NCBI GenBank assembly: GCA_036488815.1
Contig: DASXGX010000042.1
Location: forward strand, 1 to 64,000
Direction: 5' to 3'
Length of the DNA stretch: 64,000 nucleotides
Source of the DNA: Roseiarcus sp036488815
GTDB taxonomy: Bacteria > Pseudomonadota > Alphaproteobacteria > Rhizobiales > Beijerinckiaceae
A program made the translations under genes and the position numbers. The notes beneath the pieces are model-generated. The model saw nothing but the letters and a program-made list of their open reading frames with translations, did not search any database and was not told the origin of the DNA. Below, piece by piece: positions 32,998-42,561 of the stretch (position 1 is its first letter; every line of letters begins with the position of its first letter).

Positions 32998-34286
32998 CCG
33001 GCGGGACCGTGCACGTCGTCGGGGCCGGCGTCGCCGGCCTCAGCGCGGCCGTGCGTTTGATCGACGCCGGCGCGAAGGTCGTGGTGCACGAGGCGGCGCG
33101 CGCCGCCGGCGGACGGTGCCGCTCGTACTACGACCAGTCGCTCGGCCTCGTCATCGACAACGGCAATCATCTGCTGCTCTCCGGCAACGCCGCCGCGCTC
33201 GACTACCTCAGCCGCGTAGGCGGCATTGGCGCTCTGCAAGGGCCGCCCGCACCCGTGTTCGATTTCGCCGATCTCGGCACGGGCGAGCGCTGGCGCATCC
33301 GGCCCAATGCGGGGCGCATCCCGTGGTGGCTGCTCGACCGCAGCCGCCGCGCGCCCGGCACGAGCCTGCGCGAACACTTCGCCCCGCTCGCGACGTTCTT
33401 CGCCCCGGCCGCCGCGACGCTCGGGGAGACGATGTCCTGCAAGGGGCCGCTCTATGATCGGCTGTGGCGGCCTCTTTTGCTTGCGGGGTTGAACACGGAG
33501 CCGCCCGAGGGTTCCGCCGCGCTCGCCGCCGCAATGCTGCGCGAGACACTCGGCGCAGGCGGCCGGGCTTGCCGGCCCCTGATCGCAGCGCAAGGCCTGT
33601 CGCAGGCCTTCGTCGATCCGGCGATCGGCTTCCTCGAGGCGCGCGGAGCGACGGTTCGTTTCGGGCGGCGCTTGCGCGGCGTGACGTTCGTGGGAGCGCG
33701 CGCGGTCGAGCTCGATTTCGAGGCCGAGAAGCTCGCGCTCGGCCCCGGCGACGCGGCGGTTGTCGCGGTCCCACCCTGGATCGCTCGCGAACTCCTGCCG
33801 GACATCGAGGCGCCCGACGAGTTTCGGGCGATCGTCAACGCCCACTTTCGAATCGCGCCACCGCCGCAACAGCCGGCGATCCTCGGCGTGGTCAACAGCC
33901 TGACCGAGTGGCTGTTCGCTTATCCCGACCGTCTGTCGACGACGATCAGCGGCGCCGACCGGCTGCTGGAGCGCCCACGCGAGGATCTCGCGGCCGAGAT
34001 CTGGCGCGAGGTCGCCGCGCTGACGGGCCTGCCCGCGGCCATGCCGGCTTGGCAGATCGTTAAGGAAAAGCGGGCAACCTTCGCCGCGACGCCGGCGCAA
34101 AACGCCAAGCGTCCGCCCTCCCGCACGCGGTGGGATAACGTGGCGCTGGCTGGCGACTGGACGCAGACCAGCCTGCCTGCGACACTCGAAGGCGCAGTGC
34201 GTTCCGGTTATACAGCGGCATTGATTCTCACCGGGAAGCGCGACGGCGCGCCGAAATCCCGCTTGGCCCTGGGTGTCTCGCCATGA
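32994..34286 (+). CDS. hpnE: Hydroxysqualene dehydroxylase / squalene-associated FAD oxidase HpnE
   Basis: A 430-residue FAD-dependent amine-oxidase-fold enzyme that reduces hydroxysqualene to squalene. The dinucleotide-binding motif is HVVGAGVAGLSAAVRLI with EAARAAGGRCRSYYD. It is followed by DNGNHLLLSGN and a C-terminal FAD-binding block, NVALAGDWTQTSLPATLEGA. The gene is ATGA-coupled to hpnD and shc, completing the FPP-to-squalene module. Confidence 0.91.
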   Translation: MTGGTVHVVGAGVAGLSAAVRLIDAGAKVVVHEAARAAGGRCRSYYDQSLGLVIDNGNHLLLSGNAAALDYLSRVGGIGALQGPPAPVFDFADLGTGERWRIRPNAGRIPWWLLDRSRRAPGTSLREHFAPLATFFAPAAATLGETMSCKGPLYDRLWRPLLLAGLNTEPPEGSAALAAAMLRETLGAGGRACRPLIAAQGLSQAFVDPAIGFLEARGATVRFGRRLRGVTFVGARAVELDFEAEKLALGPGDAAVVAVPPWIARELLPDIEAPDEFRAIVNAHFRIAPPPQQPAILGVVNSLTEWLFAYPDRLSTTISGADRLLERPREDLAAEIWREVAALTGLPAAMPAWQIVKEKRATFAATPAQNAKRPPSRTRWDNVALAGDWTQTSLPATLEGAVRSGYTAALILTGKRDGAPKSRLALGVSP

Positions 34287-36250
34287 ATGTCGCCTTCGAC
34301 CGCACCCCGAACGCGCCATCCGCCGACGCGCTGGAGCGACACATCTCCCGCGCCGCGCAAGCGCTGCTGGAGCGCCAGCAGCCGGACGGCCATTGGTGCT
34401 TCGAGCTCGAGGCCGATGCGACGATCCCCGCCGAATACATCCTGTTCCGGCACTATCGCGGCGAGAAGCCGGATCTCGAACTCGAGCGCCTGATCGCTGT
34501 CTATCTGCGCCGGATTCAGGGCGACCATGGCGGCTGGCCACTCTTCCACGCGGGCGCCTTCGACATGAGCGCGAGCGTGAAGGCTTATTTCGCCCTCAAG
34601 ATGATCGGCGACGATCCCGACGCGCCGCACATGCGGCGCGCGCGGGAGGCGATTCTGGCGCACGGCGGCGCCGCGAGGAGCAACGTCTTCACGCGCGCCT
34701 TGCTCGCGCTCTACGGCGCCATCCCTTGGCGCGGCGTTCCGACGATGCCGGTGGAGATCATGCTGCTGCCGCGGTGGTTTCCCTTCCACCTCGACAAGGT
34801 CTCCTATTGGGCGCGCACGGTGCTCGTGCCCCTCCTGGTGCTTCAGGCGCTGAAGCCGCTGCCGGTCAATGCGCGCGGCGTCATGATCGAGGAGTTGTTC
34901 ACCGCGCCGCCGGAGACGGTTCGCACTTGGCCGACCCCCGCGCATGCGCCCCCAGGCTGGGTGAAATTCTTCGGCGTGATCGACAAGCTGCTCAAGCTGA
35001 CCGAGCCGTTCTTCCCCAACGCGCTGCGTCAACGCGCCATCAAGGCCGCCGTCGCCTTCGTGAAAGAGCGCCTCAACGGCGAGGACGGCCTCGGCGCGAT
35101 CTATCCCGCCATGGCGAACACGGTCCTGATGTACGACGCCTTGGGTTATCCCGCCGGCCATCCCGATCTCGTCGTCGCGCGCCAATCGATCGAGAAGCTG
35201 CTGGTCGTCGGCAAGGACGAAGCCTATTGCCAGCCGTGTGTGTCGCCAGTGTGGGACACCGGGCTTGTGAGCCACGCGCTGCTCGAGGCGGGTGACCCGG
35301 CGAGCACCGCCGCGGCGCTCACAGGGCTCGACTGGCTCGCGCCCCGTCAGGTGCTCGACGTGAAAGGCGATTGGGCGATTCGGCGCCCGGACGTGCGGCC
35401 CGGCGGCTGGGCGTTCCAATACAACAACGCGCATTACCCCGATCTCGACGACACGGCGGTCGTGGCGATGGCGATGGACCGGGCGGACCGTCTAAGCTTC
35501 AGCGCGGGGCAGGGACCACGGCAGGGATCGATCGACCGTGCAAGCGAATGGGTCGAAGGGCTGCAGAGCCGGGACGGCGGGTGGGCGGCGTTCGACGCCG
35601 ACAACACTTACCATTATCTCAACTACATCCCCTTCGCCGACCATGGCGCGCTGCTCGATCCGCCGACGGCCGACGTCACCGCGCGCTGCGTCTCGATGCT
35701 CGCCCAGCTCGGGCGCACCGGCGAAACGCTGACGCGCGGCGTCGAGGCGCTGCTCGCCCAGCAGGAGAAGGACGGCAGCTGGTTCGGCCGCTGGGGCATG
35801 AATTACATCTACGGCGCCTGGTCGGCGCTCTGCGCCCTCGCCGCGGCCGGCCAGGATTTGAAATCCGAGCCGGTGCGCCGCGCTGTGGCGTGGCTCGTCG
35901 GCATTCAGAACCCGGACGGCGGCTGGGGCGAGGCGGGCGAGAGCTACAAGCTCGACTATAAGGGTTACCAGCGCGCGCCGAGCACGGCGTCGCAGACCGC
36001 CTGGGCGTTGCTCGGCCTGATGGCCGCCGGGGAGGCCGACCATCCCGCCGTGGCGCGCGGCGTCGCCTATCTCGCCGCCGCCCAAGGTGAAGATGGGCTG
36101 TGGAAGGAAGACTTCTATACCGCTACGGGCTTTCCCCGTGTGTTCTACTTGCGCTATCACGGTTACTCGAAATTCTTCCCGCTGTGGGCGCTTGCCCGCT
36201 TCCGCAATTTGAAGCGGGGCAATAGTCGCGCCGCGACGCTCGGTATGTGA
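34283..36250 (+). CDS. shc: Squalene-hopene cyclase (Shc/HpnF)
   Basis: Cyclises squalene to hopene/diplopterol, the committed hopanoid step, as a monotopic inner-membrane protein. It is 655 residues, the normal family length. The catalytic DxDD motif is DLDD at 387-390 within HYPDLDDTAVVAMAM. Several QW repeats are visible (GHWCFE, GGWPLF, GGWAAF, GSWFGRWG, GGWGEA), as is the conserved CQPCVSPVWDTGL. It overlaps hpnE by four bases and hpnG starts four bases after its stop. Confidence 0.94.
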   Translation: MNVAFDRTPNAPSADALERHISRAAQALLERQQPDGHWCFELEADATIPAEYILFRHYRGEKPDLELERLIAVYLRRIQGDHGGWPLFHAGAFDMSASVKAYFALKMIGDDPDAPHMRRAREAILAHGGAARSNVFTRALLALYGAIPWRGVPTMPVEIMLLPRWFPFHLDKVSYWARTVLVPLLVLQALKPLPVNARGVMIEELFTAPPETVRTWPTPAHAPPGWVKFFGVIDKLLKLTEPFFPNALRQRAIKAAVAFVKERLNGEDGLGAIYPAMANTVLMYDALGYPAGHPDLVVARQSIEKLLVVGKDEAYCQPCVSPVWDTGLVSHALLEAGDPASTAAALTGLDWLAPRQVLDVKGDWAIRRPDVRPGGWAFQYNNAHYPDLDDTAVVAMAMDRADRLSFSAGQGPRQGSIDRASEWVEGLQSRDGGWAAFDADNTYHYLNYIPFADHGALLDPPTADVTARCVSMLAQLGRTGETLTRGVEALLAQQEKDGSWFGRWGMNYIYGAWSALCALAAAGQDLKSEPVRRAVAWLVGIQNPDGGWGEAGESYKLDYKGYQRAPSTASQTAWALLGLMAAGEADHPAVARGVAYLAAAQGEDGLWKEDFYTATGFPRVFYLRYHGYSKFFPLWALARFRNLKRGNSRAATLGM

Positions 36251-36254
36251 ACAC

Positions 36255-36953
36255 TTGAAGCACTTCGCCCCGCCTTCGTCTCATCTCTTGTTCGTCAGTG
36301 GCCTCAAACGCGAGGCCCAGATCGCGCATGCGCCCGATTCGCTTGCGATCTGCGGCGGCGCCGTCATGCTGCGCCGCCGCCTCGAGGAGGCTCACGCGCG
36401 ACACAGGCTGACGATCAGCTTCGGCATCTGCGGCGGCCTCGATCCGAGCCTGCGCAGCGGTGACATCATCATCGGCACGCACGTCGTCAGCGAGGGCGAC
36501 AGCGTGATGGCGGACGAAGAAGTGGCGTGGGCGCTGGCGGCGCGTCTGAGAGCCGCCGGCGAGCGCGTCAAGATCGGCGTCGTCGCCGGCGTCGACGCGC
36601 CGGTGCTGACGCGCGCCAGCAAGGCCGAATTGCGCAAGGCAACCAAGGCGGCTTCGGTCGACATGGAGAGCCAGATTGCGGCGCGCTTCGCCTTTGAGCG
36701 CAAAGCGCCGTTCGCGATTCTGCGCGTCGTGTCGGATCCGGCGGGGCGCGATCTGCCTCCGCTGGTCATGAAGGCCGTCAAGGCCGACGGAAGCCTCGAT
36801 CTCGGCGTCGTCGCCTTTGGCGTGATGAGGTCCCCCGCCCAGACGCGGGGGCTGATCCATGGGGCGCGCGACAGTTCCGCCGCTTTCGCGGCGCTACGCC
36901 GCGTCCGCCGACTTCCGGGCCTTTTCCGCGGCCTCGGCTTGGCGCATCTCTGA
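36255..36953 (+). CDS. hpnG: Adenosylhopane nucleosidase/phosphorylase HpnG
   Basis: A 232-residue purine-nucleoside-phosphorylase-fold enzyme that removes adenine from adenosylhopane, giving the ribosyl side chain. Landmarks are FVSGLKREAQIA, SFGICGGLDPSLRSGDIIIG and the substrate-binding SVDMESQIAARFA. The start is TTG at 36255, just after the shc stop. The last 60 bases run inside the 3' end of the convergent hpnH gene. The basic C-terminal tail (LRRVRRLPGLFRGLGL) is encoded there and may be membrane-associated; that is inference. Confidence 0.88.
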   Translation: MKHFAPPSSHLLFVSGLKREAQIAHAPDSLAICGGAVMLRRRLEEAHARHRLTISFGICGGLDPSLRSGDIIIGTHVVSEGDSVMADEEVAWALAARLRAAGERVKIGVVAGVDAPVLTRASKAELRKATKAASVDMESQIAARFAFERKAPFAILRVVSDPAGRDLPPLVMKAVKADGSLDLGVVAFGVMRSPAQTRGLIHGARDSSAAFAALRRVRRLPGLFRGLGLAHL

Positions 36954-38048
36954 CAGCTTCTGCGTCACGTTCTGCTGGAAGACGTATTCAGCCGGACGCT
37001 GTTTATCGAGCGGGATTTCGGGGGCCATCGGCCCCTCGGTCTTCACGCCGCGCAGCGCCACCCCGAGCGCCTTCCAGGGCTTGGCGACGGTGTGGTTGAC
37101 GGCGGTCGCCTCGAAGCCGCTGTGGACCATGCAATTGGCGCACTTCTCGTAATTGCCGGTCCCGTAGCTGTCCCAGTCCGTCTCCTCCATCAACTCCTTG
37201 AAGGTGGCGGCGTAGCCTTCGCCGAGGAGATAGCAGGGGCGCTGCCAGCCGAACACGGTTCGCGTCGGGTTGCCCCAGGGCGTGCAGTGGTAGGTCTGGT
37301 TGCCGGCGAGGAAGTCGAGGAACATGCCCGACTGGTTGAAGGCCCACTTGCGGCCGCCGTTGCCCCGCTTGAAGACGTCGCGGAACAGTTGCTTGGTCGC
37401 CGCGCGGGTCAGGAAGTGCTGCTGATCCGGCGCGCGCTCGTAGGCGTAGCCGGGCGAAACGGTGATGCCGTCGACGCCGAGGGCGGTCACCGTGTCGAAG
37501 AAAGAGGCGATGCGCGCCGAGTCCGCGTCGTTGAAGAACGTGCAATTGATCGTGACGCGGAAGCCCTTGGCCTTGGCCAGCTTAAGCGCGGCGACGGCCT
37601 TGTCGTAGACGCCCTGCTGGCAGACCGACTTGTCGTGCATCTCCTTGTCGCCGTCGAGATGGATCGACCAGGTGAAATACGGGCTGGGCTTGTACTGATC
37701 GATCTTCTTCTCGAGCAGAAGCGCGTTGGTGCAGACGATCGCGAACTTCTTGCGCGCGACGACGCCCTCGACGATCTTCGGCAGTTCCTTGTGAAGGAGC
37801 GGCTCGCCGCCCGCCATGACGATGACCGGGGCGCCGCATTCGTCGACCGAGGCCAGTGCGTCCTCGACCGAAATGCGCCGGTTGAGGATGGCGTCGGGAT
37901 AGTCGATCTTGCCGCAGCCGGCGCAGGCGAGATTGCAGCGGAACAACGGCTCGAGCATCAGGACGAGCGGATAGCGCTTCCGGCCCATGAGATGCTGGCG
38001 GACGATATAAGCGCCGACCTTCACGACTTGTCTGAGAGGAATACCCAA
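36894..38048 (-). CDS. hpnH: Radical SAM adenosylhopane synthase HpnH
   Basis: Adds the 5'-deoxyadenosyl group to hopene, the first step of side-chain extension. It is 384 residues. The [4Fe-4S] cysteines are in CNLACAGC (CX3CX2C), followed by VIVMAGGEPLLH and the C-terminal cysteines around YEKCANCMVHSG. The start is TTG at 38048, giving the usual GIPLRQ N-terminus. AAGGAG lies six bases upstream of it, inside what would be the coding part of a longer reading from TTG 38063. The 3' end overlaps hpnG on the other strand by 60 bases and encodes an Ala/Lys/Glu-rich tail beyond the conserved domain. Confidence 0.92.
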   Translation of the reverse strand: MGIPLRQVVKVGAYIVRQHLMGRKRYPLVLMLEPLFRCNLACAGCGKIDYPDAILNRRISVEDALASVDECGAPVIVMAGGEPLLHKELPKIVEGVVARKKFAIVCTNALLLEKKIDQYKPSPYFTWSIHLDGDKEMHDKSVCQQGVYDKAVAALKLAKAKGFRVTINCTFFNDADSARIASFFDTVTALGVDGITVSPGYAYERAPDQQHFLTRAATKQLFRDVFKRGNGGRKWAFNQSGMFLDFLAGNQTYHCTPWGNPTRTVFGWQRPCYLLGEGYAATFKELMEETDWDSYGTGNYEKCANCMVHSGFEATAVNHTVAKPWKALGVALRGVKTEGPMAPEIPLDKQRPAEYVFQQNVTQKLSEMRQAEAAEKARKSADAA

Positions 38049-38120
38049 GCGACGCTCCTTCAAAGCTGGGCCGGTCCCACCGCTGTCTGCGGGGGCGGCG
38101 CTTCCGAATGCGGCGGACCT

Positions 38121-39044
38121 TTAGGACGCGAGTCCGGCCGGCAAGCGGAAGCTGACGTTCTCCTTAAGCCCGTCCAGGTTCGACACCTCGCAGGGCTCGA
38201 TACGCTTCAACGCCTCAATCACGTCGTCCACCAGGACCTCGGGCGCCGACGCTCCGGCGGTCACGCCGACGACGCTGGCGTTCGCAAACCATTCCGGGCG
38301 AATGTCGCCGCCGTCGGCGACGAGGTAGCTCGGCAATCCGGCTTCTTCGCCAATTTCGCGCAAGCGGTTCGAATTTGAACTGTTCGGCGCTCCGACCACG
38401 ATAATGACGTCGCAGACGCGCGACAAGTCCCGGACCGCTGTCTGCCGGTTCTGCGTAGCATAGCAGATATCACGAATTTCGGGACCTTCGACGTCGCTGA
38501 ACTTGCGATGCAGGGCGGCGATGACGCCGCGCGTGTCGTCGACGCTGAGCGTCGTCTGGGTGACGTAGGCGATAGGGGTGTCGGCAGGGATTTGGAGCCG
38601 CTCGACATCCGCCTCGCTCTCGACGAGGTGGATTTCGCCGTCGATCTGGCCGAGCGTGCCTTCGACCTCGGGATGGCCGGCATGGCCGATGAAGACCAGG
38701 ATGCGGCCCTGGCCGACGTAACGCCGCCCCTGATTGTGCACCTTGGTGACGAGGGGGCAGGTCGCGTCGATGATCGGCAGCTCCCTCATTTTCGCCTCAT
38801 CCTCGACCTTGCGGGCGACGCCGTGCGCGCTGAAGATCGTCACCGCGCCGCTGGGAACCTCGCTCAGCTCGTCGACAAAGCGCGCCCCTTTGCTCTTGAG
38901 GGATTCCACGACGTGGCGGTTGTGAACGATCTCATGCCGCACGTAGACCGGCGCTCCATGCTTTTGCAGCGCCAACTCCACGATCTCGATAGCGCGGACG
39001 ACCCCCGCGCAAAAGCCGCGTGGCTGAGCAAGAATGATCTTCAT
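38121..39044 (-). CDS. ispH: 4-hydroxy-3-methylbut-2-enyl diphosphate reductase IspH
   Basis: Last enzyme of the MEP isoprenoid pathway, making IPP and DMAPP, the precursors of squalene. It is 307 residues. The three iron-sulfur cysteines are readable in RGFCAGVVRAIE, DATCPLVTKVH and ICYATQNRQ; VGAPNSSNSNRL is the substrate-binding serine/asparagine motif. It sits between hpnK and hpnH on the same strand with its own candidate promoter, linking precursor supply to hopanoid synthesis. Confidence 0.94.
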   Translation of the reverse strand: MKIILAQPRGFCAGVVRAIEIVELALQKHGAPVYVRHEIVHNRHVVESLKSKGARFVDELSEVPSGAVTIFSAHGVARKVEDEAKMRELPIIDATCPLVTKVHNQGRRYVGQGRILVFIGHAGHPEVEGTLGQIDGEIHLVESEADVERLQIPADTPIAYVTQTTLSVDDTRGVIAALHRKFSDVEGPEIRDICYATQNRQTAVRDLSRVCDVIIVVGAPNSSNSNRLREIGEEAGLPSYLVADGGDIRPEWFANASVVGVTAGASAPEVLVDDVIEALKRIEPCEVSNLDGLKENVSFRLPAGLAS

Positions 39045-39110
39045 TTCGCTTGATCCTAACGTGGCTAAGGGTACAGAGCGACGCCGCCGCGCGGAATAAT
39101 CCGAAAGCCG

Positions 39111-39139
39111 CGTATAGTACGGCGCCGCAGATTAGACAA
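39111..39139 (-). promoter_or_regulatory. Candidate sigma-70 promoter of ispH
   Basis: On the minus strand TTGTCT (39139-39134) and TATACG (39116-39111) are separated by 17 bases, ending 66 bases upstream of the ispH start. It would let ispH-hpnH be transcribed independently of the hpnL-K genes. Confidence 0.45.
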
Positions 39140-39167
39140 GAATGCGCCCCCTTAGGGTTCCAAGTTC

Positions 39168-40016
39168 CTAATTCCTTCCGCCAAAGTCAGCGTAACCTCC
39201 GAGGATCGCGCCGGAATCTCTGAGAGCGTCCCGAGCGCTCCCCGAGAGCAGCGCGGCGAACTCGTCGCGATAGCGGTAACCGGGCGCCGCATCGCGAAAG
39301 CCTCCTCCGGTCGCGGGATGGAGGTAGATTTCGGTCCGTCCTTCGGGCAGCCGCGCGATCAGGCCGGCGAGGCGCGCCTCGGTCATCGCGCCGGACCACG
39401 CAAGGCCGAAAACGCGGTCCGCGACGGCAAGGCCGGCTGAGCGGACGCGCGTCCGCATCAGCGCCGTCCACGGCGCAGCGATCCGTGCGACCAGCGACGG
39501 CGGCGTCGGCTCGACGGAAGCGAGCAGCGCGCGCGGCTCGAAGGGCACGCGCAGCGCCTTCATGCCGTAATCCCTGCCGATCTCGATGATCTCGGCGCTA
39601 ATCCACGGGTGCAGATGGTAGTGCTGATGGGCGTTGACGTGGTCGAGCGGCAGCCGCGTCGCCCGGAACGCTTCGAATTGCGCGCGGATCTCGCGCCGGA
39701 TCTGGCGGCGCGCGCTCGGGCGAACCGCGATCGCCAGGCCATAGGCGGCAAGGTCGGTGCGCAGACGCCCGGAGCGGTTGAGCAAAGCGGGGACCTCCGC
39801 GGCCGGCGCCGCCGGGTCGCCCTCGACGAGGACGAGATGCAGCCCGACGCGCAACGCCGGCATCCGGCGCGCCCGCTCGACGGCGTCGGCGGCGTCCGCC
39901 GCCGCCACCATCAGGCTCGCCGCGCTGAGGACGCCTTGCCGATGCGCGCGCTCGACCGCCTCGTTGACTTCCCTGGCGAGGCCGAAGTCGTCGGCGTTGA
40001 CGACGAGGCGCTTCAC
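39168..40016 (-). CDS. hpnK: Hopanoid deacetylase HpnK (ChbG/YdjC family)
   Basis: A 282-residue carbohydrate deacetylase that removes the acetyl group from N-acetylglucosaminyl bacteriohopanetetrol. The metal-binding ADDFGLAREVNEAV is at the N-terminus, and DHVNAHQHYHLHPWI carries the second set of histidines. The start is GTG at 40016, overlapping the hpnJ stop as GTGA. It is followed by the 123-base gap to ispH. Confidence 0.9.
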   Translation of the reverse strand: MKRLVVNADDFGLAREVNEAVERAHRQGVLSAASLMVAAADAADAVERARRMPALRVGLHLVLVEGDPAAPAAEVPALLNRSGRLRTDLAAYGLAIAVRPSARRQIRREIRAQFEAFRATRLPLDHVNAHQHYHLHPWISAEIIEIGRDYGMKALRVPFEPRALLASVEPTPPSLVARIAAPWTALMRTRVRSAGLAVADRVFGLAWSGAMTEARLAGLIARLPEGRTEIYLHPATGGGFRDAAPGYRYRDEFAALLSGSARDALRDSGAILGGYADFGGRN

Positions 40017-41437
40017 ACGATCACGTCTTCCCGATGACGCAGGAACTGGAAGAACTCGACGCCCTCGCGCAGACGGCGCTTCATCATCTCCGGGCTGCGC
40101 ACCATCTCGCCGACGATGGAGGCGATCTTCGAGGGCCGGAAGTAGAATTTCTTATAGAAATCCTCGACGGCGTTGAAGATTTCGGTGTGGCTGAGATCGG
40201 GGTAGTTCAAGGGCGCGATCTGCGTCCCGTCCTCGGTGAGGAGGTCGATGTCCTCGGCGAACCAGCCGTTCTCCTTGGCCTGCTTGTAGAGGAACGTGCC
40301 GGGGTAGGGCGCCGCCAGCGACACCTGAATCGTGTGCGGATTGATGTCCTTGGCGAATTTCAGCGTTTCCTGAATGGTCTCGCGCGTTTCGCCGGGGAGT
40401 CCGAGGATGAAGGTGCCGTGGATGATGATGCCGAGTTCGTGGCAGTCCTTGGTGAACCGCCGCGCGACGTCGACCAGCAGTCCCTTCTTGATGTTGTGCA
40501 GGATCTTCTGGTTGCCGGACTCGTAGCCGACCAGCAGCAGCCTGAGGCCGTTCGCCTTGAGGATTTCCAGCGTCTTGCGCGGCACGTTCGCCTTGGCGTT
40601 GCAGGACCAGGTGACACCGAGCTTGCCGAGCTCCTTGGCGAGCGCTTCGACGCGCGGCAGATTGTCGGTCAGCGTGTCGTCGTCGAAGAAGATCTCCTTG
40701 ACCTCGGGGAATGCCTCGCGCGCGTATTTGACCTCGGCGATCACATGTTCGATCGAGCGCACGCGGTAATTGTGGCCGCCGACCGTCTGCGGCCAGAGGC
40801 AGAAGGTGCAGCGCGATTTGCAGCCGCGCCCGGTATAGAACGACAGGTAGGGGTGCTTGAGGTAACCCCCGAAATAGCGGTTGATGTCGAGGTCGCGCTT
40901 GTAGATCGGCGTCACGAACGGCAGCGCGTCCATGTCGGCGAGGACCTCGCGATCCTCGTTGTGGACGATCACGCCCTCGGCGTTGCGGTAGGAAATGCCT
41001 TTGACGTCCGCCCAGTCCCGCCCGTCTGCGATCTCCTTGATCGTGAAATCGAATTCGTTACGGGCGACGAAATCGATCGCCGTCGTCGTCTGGAGGCTCT
41101 TCTCCGGTTCGACCGCCACTTTGGCGCCGATGAAGCCGATTTTGCAGGTCGGGTTGATGGCCTTGATCATCTCCGCCGTCTTGGCGTCCGATCGGAACGA
41201 CGGGGTGGAGGTGTGCATGACGATGAGCTCATGGCTCATCAGATCCGGCTTGATGTCCTCGAAGCTGAGGCGGTGCGGCGGCGCGTCGATCAACTTCGAG
41301 CCTTCGACCAGCGCAGCGGGCTGAGCGAGCCACGTCGGATACCAGAACGAGCGCACTTCGCGCTTCATCTGATAGCGCGCGCCCGCTCCGCCGTCATAGC
41401 CGTCGAAGGAAGGGGCTTGCAGGAAGAGGGTTTTCAT
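40013..41437 (-). CDS. hpnJ: Radical SAM enzyme HpnJ, cyclitol ether formation
   Basis: A 474-residue B12-binding-type radical SAM protein that converts the glucosaminyl head group of bacteriohopanetetrol to the cyclitol ether. An N-terminal cobalamin-binding-like domain is followed by the [4Fe-4S] motif CKSRCTFCLWPQ (CX3CX2C), then EIFFDDDTLTDN and ILGLPGETRETIQ. ATGA/GTGA overlaps join it to hpnI and hpnK. Confidence 0.92.
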   Translation of the reverse strand: MKTLFLQAPSFDGYDGGAGARYQMKREVRSFWYPTWLAQPAALVEGSKLIDAPPHRLSFEDIKPDLMSHELIVMHTSTPSFRSDAKTAEMIKAINPTCKIGFIGAKVAVEPEKSLQTTTAIDFVARNEFDFTIKEIADGRDWADVKGISYRNAEGVIVHNEDREVLADMDALPFVTPIYKRDLDINRYFGGYLKHPYLSFYTGRGCKSRCTFCLWPQTVGGHNYRVRSIEHVIAEVKYAREAFPEVKEIFFDDDTLTDNLPRVEALAKELGKLGVTWSCNAKANVPRKTLEILKANGLRLLLVGYESGNQKILHNIKKGLLVDVARRFTKDCHELGIIIHGTFILGLPGETRETIQETLKFAKDINPHTIQVSLAAPYPGTFLYKQAKENGWFAEDIDLLTEDGTQIAPLNYPDLSHTEIFNAVEDFYKKFYFRPSKIASIVGEMVRSPEMMKRRLREGVEFFQFLRHREDVIV

Positions 41438-42561
41438 TGGGATCTCTCATCTGCGGTTAGCCGGCCATTGGCCTGCATGCGGTAGCTTCGGCCTCGCCAG
41501 GTCAGGTCGGCGCCGAAGAAGCTCCAAACGAACACGGCGAAGGACAGGAGGTCGCGCACCGGCGCAAGCCAGTAGATCTGCGACGCAAGCTTGTAAGTGC
41601 GCGTCAGAGTACGCAAGAGCATAATTCGGCAGGCGATGGCAAGACCGGCCAGCGCCGCTCCCGCGGTCGGGGCGCCCGTCGCGGCGGCGATCAACGCCCA
41701 GGCGAACGGATGCGTGACGAGCAATCCGGCGTAGCCGACCGAGTCGACGTTGCGGATGGTCCGCGCCCAGCGCAATTCGTGGCCCCAGAGATCAGGGAAG
41801 GACGATTCGGCGCAGTTGTGGGCCACCAGCATCGGCGCCGTGACGACCGTGAGACCCGCGGCGCGCACCGCGTCCCCCATGGCGTAATCGTCCGCGAGGT
41901 GGTCGGCGAAAGCCTCGAAGCCGCCGATTTCGGCGAGCACCTGGCGCGTTAGGGCGATTGTCGATCCGAAGCAGGGCCGCGCAAGGCCGCTGCGCAACCC
42001 GACCAGCGCGTTGGGCAGGAAATGCGCGTTCACCTGGAGCGCCGACAGCGTCGACCAGAAGCCTGCCGCGCCGACGCCGTTGTAAAAGCAGGTGACCGCG
42101 CCGACGCCTGGCTGCGCCAGCTCCGCCGTGAGCGTTTCGAGGTAGTTCCGCTCGACTCCGATATCGCTGTCGGCGAGCACGATGCAGTCGTGGCGCACGT
42201 GCCGCGCCATATTGATCAGATTGGCGACCTTCAGGTTGGCGCCGTGCTGGGTGCGGTCGACGACGAGCTGGATATCGGCGCCCGGGAACGTGGCCGCGAG
42301 GCGTTCGACGACATCGATCGCCGGGTCTTTCGGGTTCTGCACGCCGCAAATGATCTGAACCGGCCCCGCGTAGTCCTGGAGGCAGAGCGAGGCTAGATTC
42401 TCGAACAGTTGCGGCTCGTCGCCATTGAGGGGCTTCAGCACCGTCACCGCCGGCGCGGCGGAGGCGGCCGCCGGAGGCCGTGCCGGCGGCGTCGCAAGCG
42501 CGGCAAGCAGCAGATAGAAGCATCCGACCGCCGCGATGACAATAAAGAGAATGGAGATCAC
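41434..42561 (-). CDS. hpnI: Hopanoid glycosyltransferase HpnI
   Basis: A 375-residue GT2-family N-acetylglucosaminyltransferase for bacteriohopanetetrol, resembling ceramide glucosyltransferases. It opens with a membrane anchor (VISILFIVIAAVGCFYLLLA), then VTVLKPLNGDEPQLFENL, ADSDIGVERNYLE (DxD) and the (Q/R)xxRW-like HELRWARTI; further hydrophobic segments lie at the C-terminus. GTG at 42561 overlaps the hpnL stop as GTGA. A much longer open frame from 42720 lies within hpnL and is not used. Confidence 0.91.
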   Translation of the reverse strand: MISILFIVIAAVGCFYLLLAALATPPARPPAAASAAPAVTVLKPLNGDEPQLFENLASLCLQDYAGPVQIICGVQNPKDPAIDVVERLAATFPGADIQLVVDRTQHGANLKVANLINMARHVRHDCIVLADSDIGVERNYLETLTAELAQPGVGAVTCFYNGVGAAGFWSTLSALQVNAHFLPNALVGLRSGLARPCFGSTIALTRQVLAEIGGFEAFADHLADDYAMGDAVRAAGLTVVTAPMLVAHNCAESSFPDLWGHELRWARTIRNVDSVGYAGLLVTHPFAWALIAAATGAPTAGAALAGLAIACRIMLLRTLTRTYKLASQIYWLAPVRDLLSFAVFVWSFFGADLTWRGRSYRMQANGRLTADERSQ

